Assembly: GCF_050948175.1 (NCBI RefSeq) | Contig: NW_027490376.1 | Coordinates: 248,001-312,000 of the forward strand | DNA length: 64,000 bases | Source: Xylocopa sonorina | Lineage: Eukaryota > Arthropoda > Insecta > Hymenoptera > Apidae | Direction: 5' to 3' | Shown here: positions 1 through 10,370 of the stretch, piece after piece | How the letters are laid out: each line of letters opens with the position of its first letter | Position numbering within the stretch: the first letter of the stretch is position 1 | Program-made: the position numbers and the translations under genes | Notes under the pieces: generated by a model | The model's input: only the letters and a program-made list of their open reading frames with translations | Told to the model about the DNA's origin: nothing | Databases searched by the model: none

Positions 1-705
1 TTGTAAATAATCAAATTTCGTTGACAAAGAATTTGTAAACCGATTTGGGTCTGACATTTTACACATTCTATACCGGAGTGTGGTGGGAACCTGTTTACGC
101 TGGAGCGATAAAGTGGATACACGACGCCTGACTCTCTTGTAGCCCCGAATTTGAAATATTTATGATAATTATCTGACAGTTCGTACGCCACGACTTCATC
201 GAGGCTAAGATCCTTCTTTCAAAATTTTGTTTCAGCAATGTTGTAGTACCTACACCAACTGCTTGTCTTGCAGCAGATAAACTCCGATTATCGCCCGCAC
301 TATGCAATCGATCTCTTCTTTTATTTTTGTTATGTAATATTGTTTATTTTGTTATATAATACATTTGAAATCCAAAATATATACTTCATAACAAATGGTC
401 TAAATAGAATTATGATGAAAAGATGGCTCCTTGTATGCGCAAATACGTTTTGAAAGAGAGAACTCAACGTTTACTTTTTCTTATGGAGATTTTACCTTTG
501 TTATTTATATAATTTTAAATGAGTAAAGAAAAACTAGTGTCATTGTTTTGTTCTCTGTTTCATCCTTAGTATACTGCTTTTCGAATTATGTAAATACTTT
601 TTCCCGTTTGGTTTTTATGAGTATTTTCCCAAACCCCAGTAAAACTGTGAAATTCGGCCGGTTATTCTCGCATAGGCACCTCTTTTTCGTCCGGCACTAA
701 AAGGG
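1..705 (+). mobile_element. piggyBac-like non-autonomous element, copy 1 (left end cut by window edge)
   Basis: This is the right-hand 705 bp of the element that is complete at 4886-5741. The two copies align at a constant offset of 5036 with no indel; I count about 8 substitutions (for example at 117, 162 and 593), near 1.1%. The right terminal inverted repeat is at 687-705, followed by TTAA at 706-709 and then satellite. The left terminus, matching 4886-5036, lies outside the window. Small open frames occur (95-307 minus, 268-453 plus), but none resembles a transposase. Family assignment rests on the terminal CCC/GGG, the TTAA target and the inverted repeats; no database comparison was possible. 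Confidence 0.85.
687..705 (-). repeat. right terminal inverted repeat of MITE copy 1
   Basis: It is identical to 5723-5741 and is followed by TTAA at 706-709. Its left partner lies off the window. Confidence 0.9.
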
Positions 706-709
706 TTAA
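706..709. other. TTAA target site duplication, right of MITE copy 1
   Basis: It follows the GGG end of copy 1 and is followed by the same satellite variant as at 5742. The distance from here to the left TTAA of copy 2 is 4176 bp, exactly 24 monomers of 174 bp. Confidence 0.88.
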
Positions 710-869
710 GAAACATTAGAACTCTATTGCTACGATACCTAGACATCTGCAGACGCTATTTCCTTGCAAGGAAGTGCCGCATTTACATTCATTTGAAGTG
801 TAGAGGAGGAATACATAACACTTCGCAAATCATATTACATCTTACCATGAAACATAGAAATGCGATGCG

Positions 870-3862
870 ATATCGCGTTTTAAGAAGCATTAGAACTCTG
901 TTGCTACGATACGTAGACATCTGCAAACGCTATTTCCTTGCAAGGAAGTGTCGCATTTACGTTCATTTGAATCGTAGACGAGGAATGCATAACACTTCGC
1001 AATGAATATTATATCTTATCATGAAACATAGATATGAGATGCAATATCTCGTTTTAAGAAGCATTGGAACTCTATTGCTACGATACCTAGACATCTGCAG
1101 ACGCTATTTCCTAGCAAGGAAGTGTCGCATTTACATTCATTTGAAGTGTAGACGAGGAATACATGACACTTCGCAAATCATATAATATCTTACCATGAAA
1201 CATAGAAATGAGATGCGATATCGCGTTTTAAGAATCATAAGAACTCTATTGCTACGATACGTAGACATCTGCAAACGCTATTTCCTTGCAAGGAAGTGTC
1301 GCATTTACATTCATTTGATGTGTAGACGAGGAATACATAACACTTCGCAAATCATATTATATCTTACCATGAAACATAGAAATGAGATGCGATATCTCGT
1401 TTTAAGGATCATAAGAACTTAATTGCTACGATACGTAGACATCTGTAAACGCTATTTCCTTGCAAAGAAGTGTCGCCTTTACATTCATTTGAATCGTAGA
1501 CGAGGAATGCGTAACACTTCGCAATGAATATTATATCTTATCATGAAACATAGATATGAGATGCAATATCTCGTTTTAAGAAGCATTAGAACTCTATTGC
1601 TACGATACCTAGACATCTGCAGACGCTATTTCCTAGCAAGGAAGTGTCGCATTTACATTCATTTGAAGTGTAGACGAGGAATACATAACACTTCGCAAAT
1701 CATATTATATCTTACCATGAAACATAGAAATGGGATGCGATATCGCGTTTTAAGAAGCACTAGAAAGCTATTGCTACGATACGTAGACATCTGCAAACGC
1801 TATTTCCTAGCGAGGAAGTATCGCATTCACATTCATTTGAAGTGTAGACGAGGAATACATAACACTTCGCAAATCATGTTATATCTTACCATGCAGCATA
1901 GAAATGAGATGCGATATCGCGTTTTAAGAAGCATTAGAACACTATTGCTACGACAGGTAGACATTTGCAAACGCTATTTCCTTGCAAGGAAGTGCCGCAT
2001 TTACATTCATTTGAATCGTAGACGAGGAATGCATAACACTTCGCAATGAATATTATATCTTATCATGAAACATAGATATGAGATGCAATATCTCGTTTTA
2101 AGAAGCATTTGAACTCTATTACTTCGATACGTAGACATCTGCAAACGCTATTTCCTTGCAAGGAAGTGTCGCATTTACATTCATTTGAAGTGTAGACGAG
2201 GAATACATAACACTTCGCAAATCATATTATATCTTACCATGAAACTTAGAAATGAGATGCGACATCGCGTTTTAAGAATCATAAGAACTCTATTGCTACG
2301 ATACGTAGACATCTGCAAACGCTATTTCCTAGCGAGGAAGTATCGCATTCACATTCATTTGAAGTGTAGACGAGGAATACATAACACTTCGCAAATCATG
2401 TTATATCTTACCATGCAACATAGAAATGAGATGCGATATCGCGTTTTAAGAAGCATTAGAACGCTATTGCTACGACAGGTAGACATTTGCAAACGCTATT
2501 TCCTTGCAAGGAAGTGCCGCATTTACATTCATTTGAATCGTAGACGAGGAATGCACAACACTTCGCAATGAATATTATATCTTATCATGAAACATAGATA
2601 TGAGATGCAATATCTCGTTTTAAGAAGCATTTGAACTCTATTACTTCGATACGTAGACATCTGCAAACGCTATTTCCTTGCAAGGAAGTGTCGCATTTAC
2701 ATTCATTTGAAGTGTAGACGAGGAATACATAACACTTCGCAAATCATATTATATCTTACCATGAAACTTAGAAATGAGATGCGACATCGCGTTCTAAGAA
2801 GCATTAGAACACTACTGCTACGATAGGTAGACATTTACAAACGCTATTTCCTTGCAAGGAAGTGTCGCATTTACATTCATTTGAAGTGTAGACGAGGAAT
2901 ACATAACACTCCGCAAATCATATTATATCTTACCATGAAACATAGAAATGGGATGCGATATCGCGTTTTAAGAAGCACTAGAAAGCTATTGCTATGATAC
3001 GTAGACATCTGCAAACGCTATTTCCTAGCGAGGAAGTATCGCATTCACATTCATTTGAAGTGTAGACGAGGAATACATAACACTTCGCAAATCATGTTAT
3101 ATCTTACCATGCAACATAGAAATGAGATGCGATATCGCGTTTTAAGAAGCATTAGAACTCTGTTGCTACGATACGTAGACATCTGCAAACGCTATTTCCT
3201 TGCAAGGAAGTGTCGCATTTACGTTCATTTGAATCGTAGACGAGGAATGCATAACACTTCGCAATGAATATTATGTCTTATCATGAAACATAGATATGAG
3301 ATGCAATATCTCGTTTTAAGAAGCATTAGAACTCTACTGCTACGATACCTAGACATCTGCAGACGCTATTTCCTAGCAAGGAAGTGTCGCATTTACATTC
3401 ATTTGAAGTGTAGACGAGGAATACTTGACACTTCGCAAATCATATAATATCTTACCATGAAACATAGAAATGAGATGCGATATCGCGTTTTAAGAATCAT
3501 AAGAACTCTATTGCTACGATACGTAGACATCTGCAAACGCTATTTCCTTGCAAGGAAGTGTCGCATTTACATTCATTTGATGTGTAGACGAGGAATACAT
3601 AACACTTCGCAAATAATATTATATCTTACCATGAAACATAGAAATGAGATGCGATATCTCGTTTTAAGGATCATAAGAACTCTATTGCTACGATACGTAG
3701 ACATCTGCAAACGCTATTTCCTTGCAAGGAAGTGTCGCATTTACGTTCATTTGAATCGTAGACGAGGAATGCATAACACTTCGCAATGAATATTATATCT
3801 TATCATGAAACATAGATATGAGATGCAATATCTCGTTTTAAGAATCATAAGAACTCTATTGC
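870..3862 (+). repeat. 13-monomer duplication, offset 2262 bp
   Basis: About 870-1600 matches 3132-3862 at offset 2262 = 13 x 174. Both show 'gaactctgttgc', 'cgcatttacgttc', 'tcatataatatc' and 'catttgatgtg' in the same order. The 522-bp trimer lies between, so the 13-mer duplication and the trimer are nested. Confidence 0.7.
1770..2795 (+). repeat. 3-monomer higher-order repeat, 522 bp, about 2 copies
   Basis: 1770-2270 matches 2292-2792 at offset 522. Shared rare variants prove the link: 'cgacaggtag', 'catgcagcat/catgcaacat', 'tattacttcg' and 'gaaacttagaaatg'. The match ends near 2270/2792, where one copy continues 'agaatcataag' and the other 'agaagcattag'. Confidence 0.8.
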
Positions 3863-4881
3863 TACGATACGTAGACATCTGCAAACGCTATTTCCTTGCA
3901 AAGAAGTGCCGCATTTACATTCATTTGAAGTGTAGACGAGGAATACATAACACTACGCAAATCATATTATATCTTACCATGAAACATAGAAATGAGATGC
4001 GATATCGCGTTTTGAGAATCATAAGAACTCTATTGCTACGATACGTAGACATCTGCAAACGCTATTTCCTTGCAAGGAAGTGTCGCATTTACATTCATTT
4101 GATGTGTAGACGAAGAATACATAACACTTCGCAAATCATATTATATCTTACCATGAAACATAGACATGAGATGCGATATCGCGTTTTAAGAAGCATTAGA
4201 ACTCTATTGCTACGATACGTAGACATCTGCAAACGCTATTTCCTTGCAAGGAAGTGTCGCATTTACATTCATTTGAAGTGTAGACGAGGACTACATAACA
4301 CTTAGAAAATCATATTATATCTTACCATGAAACATAGAAATGAGATGCGATATCGCGTTTTAAGAAGCATTAGAACTCTATTGCTACGATACGTAGACAT
4401 CTGCAAACGCTATTTCCTAGCGAGGAAGTGCCGCATTCACAGTCATTTGAAGTGTAGACGAGGACTACATAACACTTAGAAAATCATATTATATCTTACC
4501 ATGAAACATAGAAATGAGATGCGATATCGCGTTTTAAGAAGCATTAGAACTCTATTGCTACGATACGTAGACATCTACAAACGCTATTTCCTAGCAAGGA
4601 AGAGTCGCGTTTACATTCATTTGAAATGTAGACGAGGAATACATAACAGTCCGCAAATCATATTATATCTTACCATGAAACATAGAAATGAGATGCGATA
4701 TCGCGTTTTAAGGATCATAAGAACTCTATTGCTACGATACGTAGACATCTGCAAACGCTATTTCCTTGCAAGGAAGTGTCGCATTTACATTCATTTGAAG
4801 TGTAGACGAGGAATACATAACACTTCGCAAATCATATTACATCTTACCATGGAACATAGAAATGAGATGCGATATCGCGTT

Positions 4882-4885
4882 TTAA
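4882..4885. other. TTAA target site duplication, left of MITE copy 2
   Basis: The TTAA belongs to the satellite sequence 'cgttttaa' at monomer positions 34-37, counting from the monomer's 'atgaaac'. It is the only TTAA in the consensus monomer, so each uninterrupted monomer offers one possible target. Confidence 0.88.
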
Positions 4886-4904
4886 CCCTTTTAGTGCCGG
4901 ACGA
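4886..4904 (+). repeat. left terminal inverted repeat of the MITE
   Basis: The 19 bases CCCTTTTAGTGCCGGACGA match the reverse complement of 5723-5741 without mismatch. The match stops at the next base (c here, a in the reverse complement of the right end). It lies directly after the TTAA at 4882-4885. Confidence 0.92.
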
Positions 4905-4918
4905 CGATATATCGTCGT
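4901..4918. promoter_or_regulatory. 18-bp perfect palindrome, first copy, in the MITE left end
   Basis: The sequence ACGACGATATATCGTCGT equals its own reverse complement. It overlaps the last 4 bases of the left terminal inverted repeat, and an identical copy starts 42 bp further in. A subterminal protein-binding site, possibly for a transposase, is an inference; the palindrome itself is seen directly. Confidence 0.6.
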
Positions 4919-4942
4919 TTGCTACACTTGCCAGAAGTGCCA

Positions 4943-4960
4943 ACGACGATATATCGTCGT
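4943..4960. promoter_or_regulatory. 18-bp perfect palindrome, second copy, in the MITE left end
   Basis: It is identical to 4901-4918. The 24 bp between the two contain the short inverted pair 'cacttgccagaagtg'. Neither palindrome is repeated at the right end, so the two ends differ inside the terminal repeats. Confidence 0.6.
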
Positions 4961-4975
4961 GCGTGTAATAACGTG

Positions 4976-5227
4976 TTACTCTTCGCATTGCGAGACAACT
5001 TTATCTGTTAATAAATTTATAAATGATCTAATTTGATTGTAAATAATCAAATTTCGTTGACAAAGAATTTGTAAACCGATTTGGGTCTGACATTTTACAC
5101 ATTCTATACCGGAGTGTGGTGGGAACCTGTTTACGCTGGAGCGATAAAGTGGACACACGACGCCTGACTCTCTTGTAGCCCCGAATTTGAAATATTTATA
5201 ATAATTATCTGACAGTTCGTACGCCAC
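4976..5227 (-). other. unrecognised minus-strand open frame inside the MITE
   Basis: This 83-codon frame is open only from a GTG near position 5227; an ATG start in this frame is not evident. The translation has no domain I recognise and no DDD catalytic pattern. The frame upstream is closed by a stop a few codons before 'KKDLSLDE'. Copy 1 carries the same sequence up to the window edge. It could be a decayed fragment of captured or transposase coding sequence, or chance. I do not call it a gene. Confidence 0.2.
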
Positions 5228-5722
5228 GACTTCATCGAGGCTAAGATCCTTCTTTCAAAATTTTGTTTCAGCAATGTTGTAGTACCTATACCAACTGCTT
5301 GTCTTGCAGCAGATAAAATCCGATTATCGCCCGCACTATGCAATCGATCTCTTCTTTTATTTTTGTTATGTAATATTGTTTATTTTGTTATATAATACAT
5401 TTGAAATCCAAAATATATACTTCATAACAATTGGTCTATATAGAATTATGATGAAAAGATGGCTCCTTGTATGCGCAAATACATTTTGAAAGAGAGAACT
5501 CAACGTTTACTTTTTCTTATGGAGATTTTACCTTTGTTATTTATATAATTTTAAATGAGTAAAGAAAAACTAGTGTCATTGTTTTGTTCTCTGTTTCATC
5601 CTTAGTATACTGCTTTTTGAATTATGTAAATACTTTTTCCCGTTTGGTTTTTATGAGTATTTTCCCAAACCCCAGTAAAACTGTGAAATTCGGCCGGTTA
5701 TTCTCGCATAGGCACCTCTTTT

Positions 5723-5741
5723 TCGTCCGGCACTAAAAGGG
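5723..5741 (-). repeat. right terminal inverted repeat of the MITE
   Basis: This is the exact 19-bp reverse complement of the left end, directly followed by TTAA. The same sequence ends copy 1 at 687-705. Confidence 0.92.
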
Positions 5742-5745
5742 TTAA
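5742..5745. other. TTAA target site duplication, right of MITE copy 2
   Basis: The satellite resumes here in register as 'ttaagaaacattag'. The same right junction, with the same uncommon 'gaaac' variant in place of the usual 'gaagc', is at 706-715 after copy 1. Confidence 0.88.
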
Positions 5746-6480
5746 GAAACATTAGAACTCTATTGCTACGATACCTAGACATCTGCAGACGCTATTTCCT
5801 TGGAAGGAAGTGCCGCATTTACATTCATTTGAAGTGTAGAGGAGGAATACATAACACTTCGCAAATCATATTACATCTTACCATGAAACATAGAAATGCG
5901 ATGCGATATCGCGTTATAAGAAGCATTAGAACTCTGTTGCTACGATACGTAGACATCTGCAAACGCTATTTCCTTGCAAGGAAGTGTCGCATTTACGTTC
6001 ATTTGAATCGTAGACGAGGAATGCATAACACTTCGCAATGAATATTATGTCTTATCATGAAACATAGATATGAGATGCAATATCTCGTTTTAAGAAGCAT
6101 TAGAACTCTCCTGCTACGATACCTAGACATCTGCAGACGCTATTTCCAAGCAAGGAAGTGTCGCATTTACATTCATTTGAAGTGTAGACGAGGAATACTT
6201 GACACTTCGCAAATCATATAATATCTTACCATGAAACATAGAAATGAGATGCGATATCGCGTTTTAAGAATCATAAGAACTCTATTGCTACGATACGTAG
6301 ACATCTGCAGACGCTATTTCCTTGCAAGGAAGTGCCGCATTTACATTCATTTGAAGTGTAGAGGAGGAATACATAACACTTCGCAAATCATATTACATCT
6401 TACCATGAAACATAGAAATGCGATGCGATATCGCGTTTTAAGAAGCATTAGAACTCTGTTGCTACGATACGTAGACATCT
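5742..6480 (+). repeat. satellite to the right of MITE copy 2, copied from the flank of copy 1
   Basis: 5742-6040 follows 706-1004 at offset 5036, the same offset as the transposon. From about 6041 it better matches 3270-3460, with 'tattatgtctta' and 'gaatacttgac'. From about 6306 it repeats 5784 onward at offset 522, with 'gtgtagaggagg' and 'aaatgcgatgcg'. At least two exchanges are needed to build this stretch. Confidence 0.7.
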
Positions 6481-7166
6481 GCAAACGCTATTTCCTAGCA
6501 AGGATATGTCGCATTTACATTTATTTGAAGTGTAGACGAGGACTACATAACACTTCGCAAATCATATTATATCTTACCATGAAATATAGAAATGAGATGC
6601 GAAATCGCGTTTTAGGAAGCATTAGAACTCTATTGCTACGATACGTAGACATCTGCAAACGCTATTTCCTAGCAAGGAAGTGTCGCATTTATATTCATTT
6701 GAAGTGTAGACGAGGAATTCATAACACTTCGCCAGTCATATTATATCTTAGCATTGAACATAGGAATGAGATGCGATATCGCGGTTTAAGAAGCATTAGA
6801 ACTCTATTGCTACGATATGTAGACGTCTGCAAACGCTATTTCCTAGAAAGGAAGTGTCGCATTTACATTCATTTGAAGTGTAGACGAGGACTACATAACA
6901 CTTCGCAAGTTGTATTATATCTTACCATAAAACATAGAAATGAGATGCAATATCGCGTTTTAAGAAGCATAAGATCTCTATTGCTACGATATGTAGACAT
7001 CTGCAAACGCTATTTCCTTGCGTGGAAGTGTCGCATTTATATTCATTTGAAGTGCAGACGAGGAATACATAACAGTTCGCCAGTCATATTATATCTTACC
7101 ATTGAACATAGGAATGAGATGCGATATCGCGGTTTAAGAAGCATTAGAACTCTATTGCTACGATAG
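6231..7166 (+). other. 311-codon open frame in the satellite, not called as a gene
   Basis: This is the longest uninterrupted frame. It is five-and-a-bit repeats of a basic 58-residue unit starting MKHRNEMRYR. Similar long frames are 39564-40445 (293 codons), 19315-20076 (253), 14565-15299 and 16130-16864 (244 each). They exist because 174 is divisible by 3 and the consensus is open in one frame. Common variants close it: 'catttgaac' and 'cgataggtag' give stops at unit codons 16 and 22, and 'cgcaatgaa' gives one at codon 53. There is no flanking non-repeat sequence, promoter or splice pattern. The unit is rich in Arg and Lys and matches no domain I know. Confidence 0.75.
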
Positions 7167-8879
7167 GTAGACATCTGCAAACGCTATTTCCTAGCAAGGA
7201 AGTGTCGCATTTACATTTATTTGAAGTGTAGACGAGGACTACATAACACTTCGCAAGTCATATTATATCTTACCATGAAACATAGAAATGAGATGCGATA
7301 TCTCGTTTTAAGAAGCATTTGAACTCTATTGCTTCGATATGTAGACATCTGCAAACGCTATTTCCTAGCAAGGAAGTGTCGCATTTACTTTCACTTGAAG
7401 TGTAGACGAGGACTACATAACACTTCGCAATGAATATTATATCCTACCATGAAACATAGATATGAGATGCAATATCTCGTTTTAAGAAGCATTTGAACTC
7501 TATCGCTTCGATACGTAGACATCTGCAAACGCTATTTCCTTGCAAGTAAGCGTCGCATTTACATTCTTTTGAAGTGAATAATAGGTATACATAACACTTC
7601 GCAATGTATACTATGCCTTGTCATGAACCGTAGAAATGAGATGCGATATCGCGTTTTAAGAAGCATTAGAACTCTATTGCTACGATACGTAGACATCTAC
7701 AAACGCTATTTCCTAGCAAGGAAGTGTCGCGTTTAAATTCATTTGAAATGTAGACGAGGACTACATAACACTTCGCAAATCATAATATATCTTACCATGA
7801 AACATAGAAATGAGATGCGATATCGCGTTTTAAGAAGCATTAGAACTCTATTGCTACGATACGTAGACATCTGCAAACGCTATTTCCTAGCAAGGAAGTG
7901 TCGCATTTACATTCATTTGAAGTGTAGACGTGGAATACATAACATTTCGCAATGAATATTACATCTTATCATGAAACATATAAATGAGATGCGATATCTC
8001 GTTTTAAGAAGCATTTGAACTCTATCGCTTCGATACGTAGACATCTGCAAACGCTATTTCCTTGCATGGAAGTGCCGCATTTATATTCATTTGAAGTGTA
8101 GACGAGGAACACATAACACTTCGCCAGTCATATTATATCTTACCATTGAACATAGAAATGAGATGCGATATCGCGGTTTAAGAAGCATTAGAACTCTATT
8201 GCAACGATAGGTAGACATCTGCAAACGCTATTTCCTAGCAAGGATGTGTCGCATTTATATTCATTTGAAGTGCAGACGAGGACTACATAACACTTCGCAA
8301 GTCATATTATATCTTACACTGAAACATAGAAATGAGATGCAATATCGCGTTTTAAGAAGCATTAGAACTCTATTGCTACGATACGTAGACATCTACAAAC
8401 GCTATTTCCTAGCAAGGAAGTGTCGCATTTACATTCATTTGAAATGTAGACGAGGAATACATAACACTTCGCAATGAATATTACATCTTATCATGAAACA
8501 TATAAATGAGATGCGATATCACGTTCTAAGAAGCATTAGAACTCCATCCCTACGATACGTAGACATCTGCAAACGCTATTTCCTAGCAAGGAAGTGTCGC
8601 ATTTACATTCATTTGAAGTGTAGAAGAGGACTACATAACACTTCGCAAGTCATATTATATCTTACCATGAAACATAGAAATGAGATGCGATATCGCGTTT
8701 TAAGAAGCATAAGAATTCTATTGCTACGATACGTAGACATCTGCAAAGGCTATTTCCTTGGAAGGAAGTGTCGCATTTAGATTCTTCTGAAGAGAATACG
8801 AAGTATACATAACACTTTACAATGAATATTATATCCTATCATGCAACATAGAAATGAGATACGATATCGCGTTTTAAGA

Positions 8880-10370
8880 AGCATTAGAACTCTATCCTTA
8901 CGATACGTAAACATCTGCAAACGCTATTTCCTAGCAAGGAAGTGTCGCATTTACATTCATTTGAAGTGTAGACGAGGAATACATAACATTTCGCAATGAA
9001 TATTACATCTTATCATGAAATATAGATACGAGATGCAATATCGCGTTTTAAGGAGCATTTGAACTCTATCGCTTCGATACGTAGACATCTGCAAACGCTA
9101 TTTCCTTGCATGGTAGTGTCGCATTTACATTCATTTGAAGTGTAGACGAGGAATACATAAAACTTCGCCAATCATATTATATCTTACCATTAAACATGGA
9201 AATGAGATGCGATTTCGCGGTTTAAGAAGCATTAGAACACTATTGCTACGATAGGTAGACATCTGCACGCGATTTCCTAGCAAGGAATTGATATTTCCTA
9301 TCAAGGATGTGTCGCATTTACATTTATTTGAAGTGTAGACGAGGACTACATAACACTCAGAAAATCATATTATATCTTACCATGAAACATAGAAATGAGA
9401 TGCGATATCGCGTTTTAAGAAGCATTAGAACTCTATTGCTACGATACGTAGATATCTGCAAACGCTATTTGCTAGCAAGGAAGTGTCGCATTTACATTCT
9501 TTTGAAGTGAATAATAGGTATACATAACACTTCGCAATGAATACTATACCTTGTCATGAAACGTAGAAATGAGATGCGATATCGCGTTTTAAGAAGCATT
9601 AGAACTATATTGCTACGATACGTAGAATCTACAAACGCTACTTCCTAGCAAGGAAGTGTCGCGTTTACATTCATTTGAAATGTAGACGAGGACTACATAA
9701 CACTTCGCAAATCATATTATATCTTACCATGAAACATAGAAATGAGATGCGATATTGCGTTTTAAGAAGCATTAGAACTCTATCCTTACGATACGTAAAC
9801 ATCTGCAAACGCTATTTCCTAGCAAGGAAGTGTCGCATTTACATTCATTTGAAGTGTAGACGAGGAATACATAACATTTCGCAATGAATATTACATCTTA
9901 TCATGAAATATAGATACGAGATGCAATATCGCGTTTTAAGAAGCATTTGAACTCTATCGCTTCGATACGTAGACATCTGCAAACGCTATTTCCTTGCATG
10001 GTAGTGTCGCATTTACATTCATTTGAAGTGTAGACGAGGAATACATAAAACTTCGCCAATCATATTATATCTTACCATTAAACATGGAAATGAGATGCGA
10101 TTTCGCGGTTTAAGAAGCATTAGAACACTATTGCTACGATAGGTAGACATCTGCACGCGATTTCCTAGCAAGGAATTGATATTTCCTATCAAGGATGTGT
10201 CGCATTTACATTTATTTGAAGTGTAGACGAGGACTACATAACACTCAGAAAATCATATTATATCTTACCATGAAACATAGAAATGAGATGCGATATCGCG
10301 TTTTAAGAAGCATTAGAACTCTATTGCTACGATACGTAGATATCTGCAAACGCTATTTGCTAGCAAGGAA
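8880..10370 (+). repeat. 5-monomer tandem repeat with a length variant, offset 888 bp
   Basis: About 8880-9480 matches 9768-10370 at offset 888, which is 5 x 174 + 18. The extra bases come from a 21-bp internal duplication near 9272, less small deletions nearby. Both copies share 'gtagtgtcgc', 'gcacgcgattt' and 'aacactcagaaaatc'. Confidence 0.75.
9272..9313 (+). repeat. 21-bp tandem duplication inside one monomer
   Basis: 'atttcctagcaaggaattgat' is followed directly by its relative 'atttcctatcaaggatgtg'. The event lengthens one monomer and duplicates part of the dyad 3 region. It recurs near 10160-10200 and 22880-22920. The third copy retains the normal 'gcaaacgct' before it, while the first two read 'gcacgcg'. 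Confidence 0.7.

Larger units (their letters stand above)
706..4881 (+). repeat. satellite array block between the two MITE copies, 24 monomers
   Basis: Head-to-tail 174-bp monomers, all in one orientation, total length 4176 bp = 24 x 174. Two main variant classes alternate. Class A reads 'gatgcgatatcgcg' and 'cgcaaatcatatta'. Class B reads 'gatatgagatgcaatatctc' and 'cgcaatgaatatta' with 'gaatcgtag'. Rare changes such as 'tcatataatatc' (about 1178 and 3439) and 'tattacttcg' (2119 and 2641) reveal internal duplications. No gene is visible. Confidence 0.95.
4886..5741 (+). mobile_element. piggyBac-like MITE, complete copy 2 (856 bp)
   Basis: The element starts with CCCTTTTAGTGCCGGACGA and ends with its exact reverse complement, giving 19-bp terminal inverted repeats. 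TTAA lies directly outside at each end (4882-4885, 5742-5745). This is the signature of piggyBac-superfamily transposition: TTAA target duplication with termini beginning CCC. At 856 bp, with no open frame over 83 codons inside the element and no recognisable DDD transposase, it must depend on a transposase encoded elsewhere. The left subterminal region carries two identical 18-bp palindromes; the right one does not. The rest is AT-rich unique sequence. It interrupts a satellite monomer at its single TTAA. A solo unique sequence flanked by chance TTAAs is unlikely given the 19-bp inverted repeat. Confidence 0.9.

Noticed and set aside
95..307. Minus-strand 70-codon frame in the MITE (also 5131-5343) as a gene
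   Set aside because: It is short, unrecognised and conserved only because the two copies are recent duplicates.
268..453. Plus-strand 61-codon frame in the MITE (also 5304-5489), with a hydrophobic start
   Set aside because: The hydrophobicity reflects T-rich sequence; there is no homologue I recognise and no supporting signals.
4501..4968. Open frame running from satellite into the MITE left end
   Set aside because: It is a chance read-through of the insertion junction: the C-terminal part is only a translation of the twin palindromes.
5046..5062. Possible CENP-B box ('tttcgttgacaaagaat') in the MITE
   Set aside because: It lacks the required central A and the CGGG part of the box. No box was found in the monomer either.
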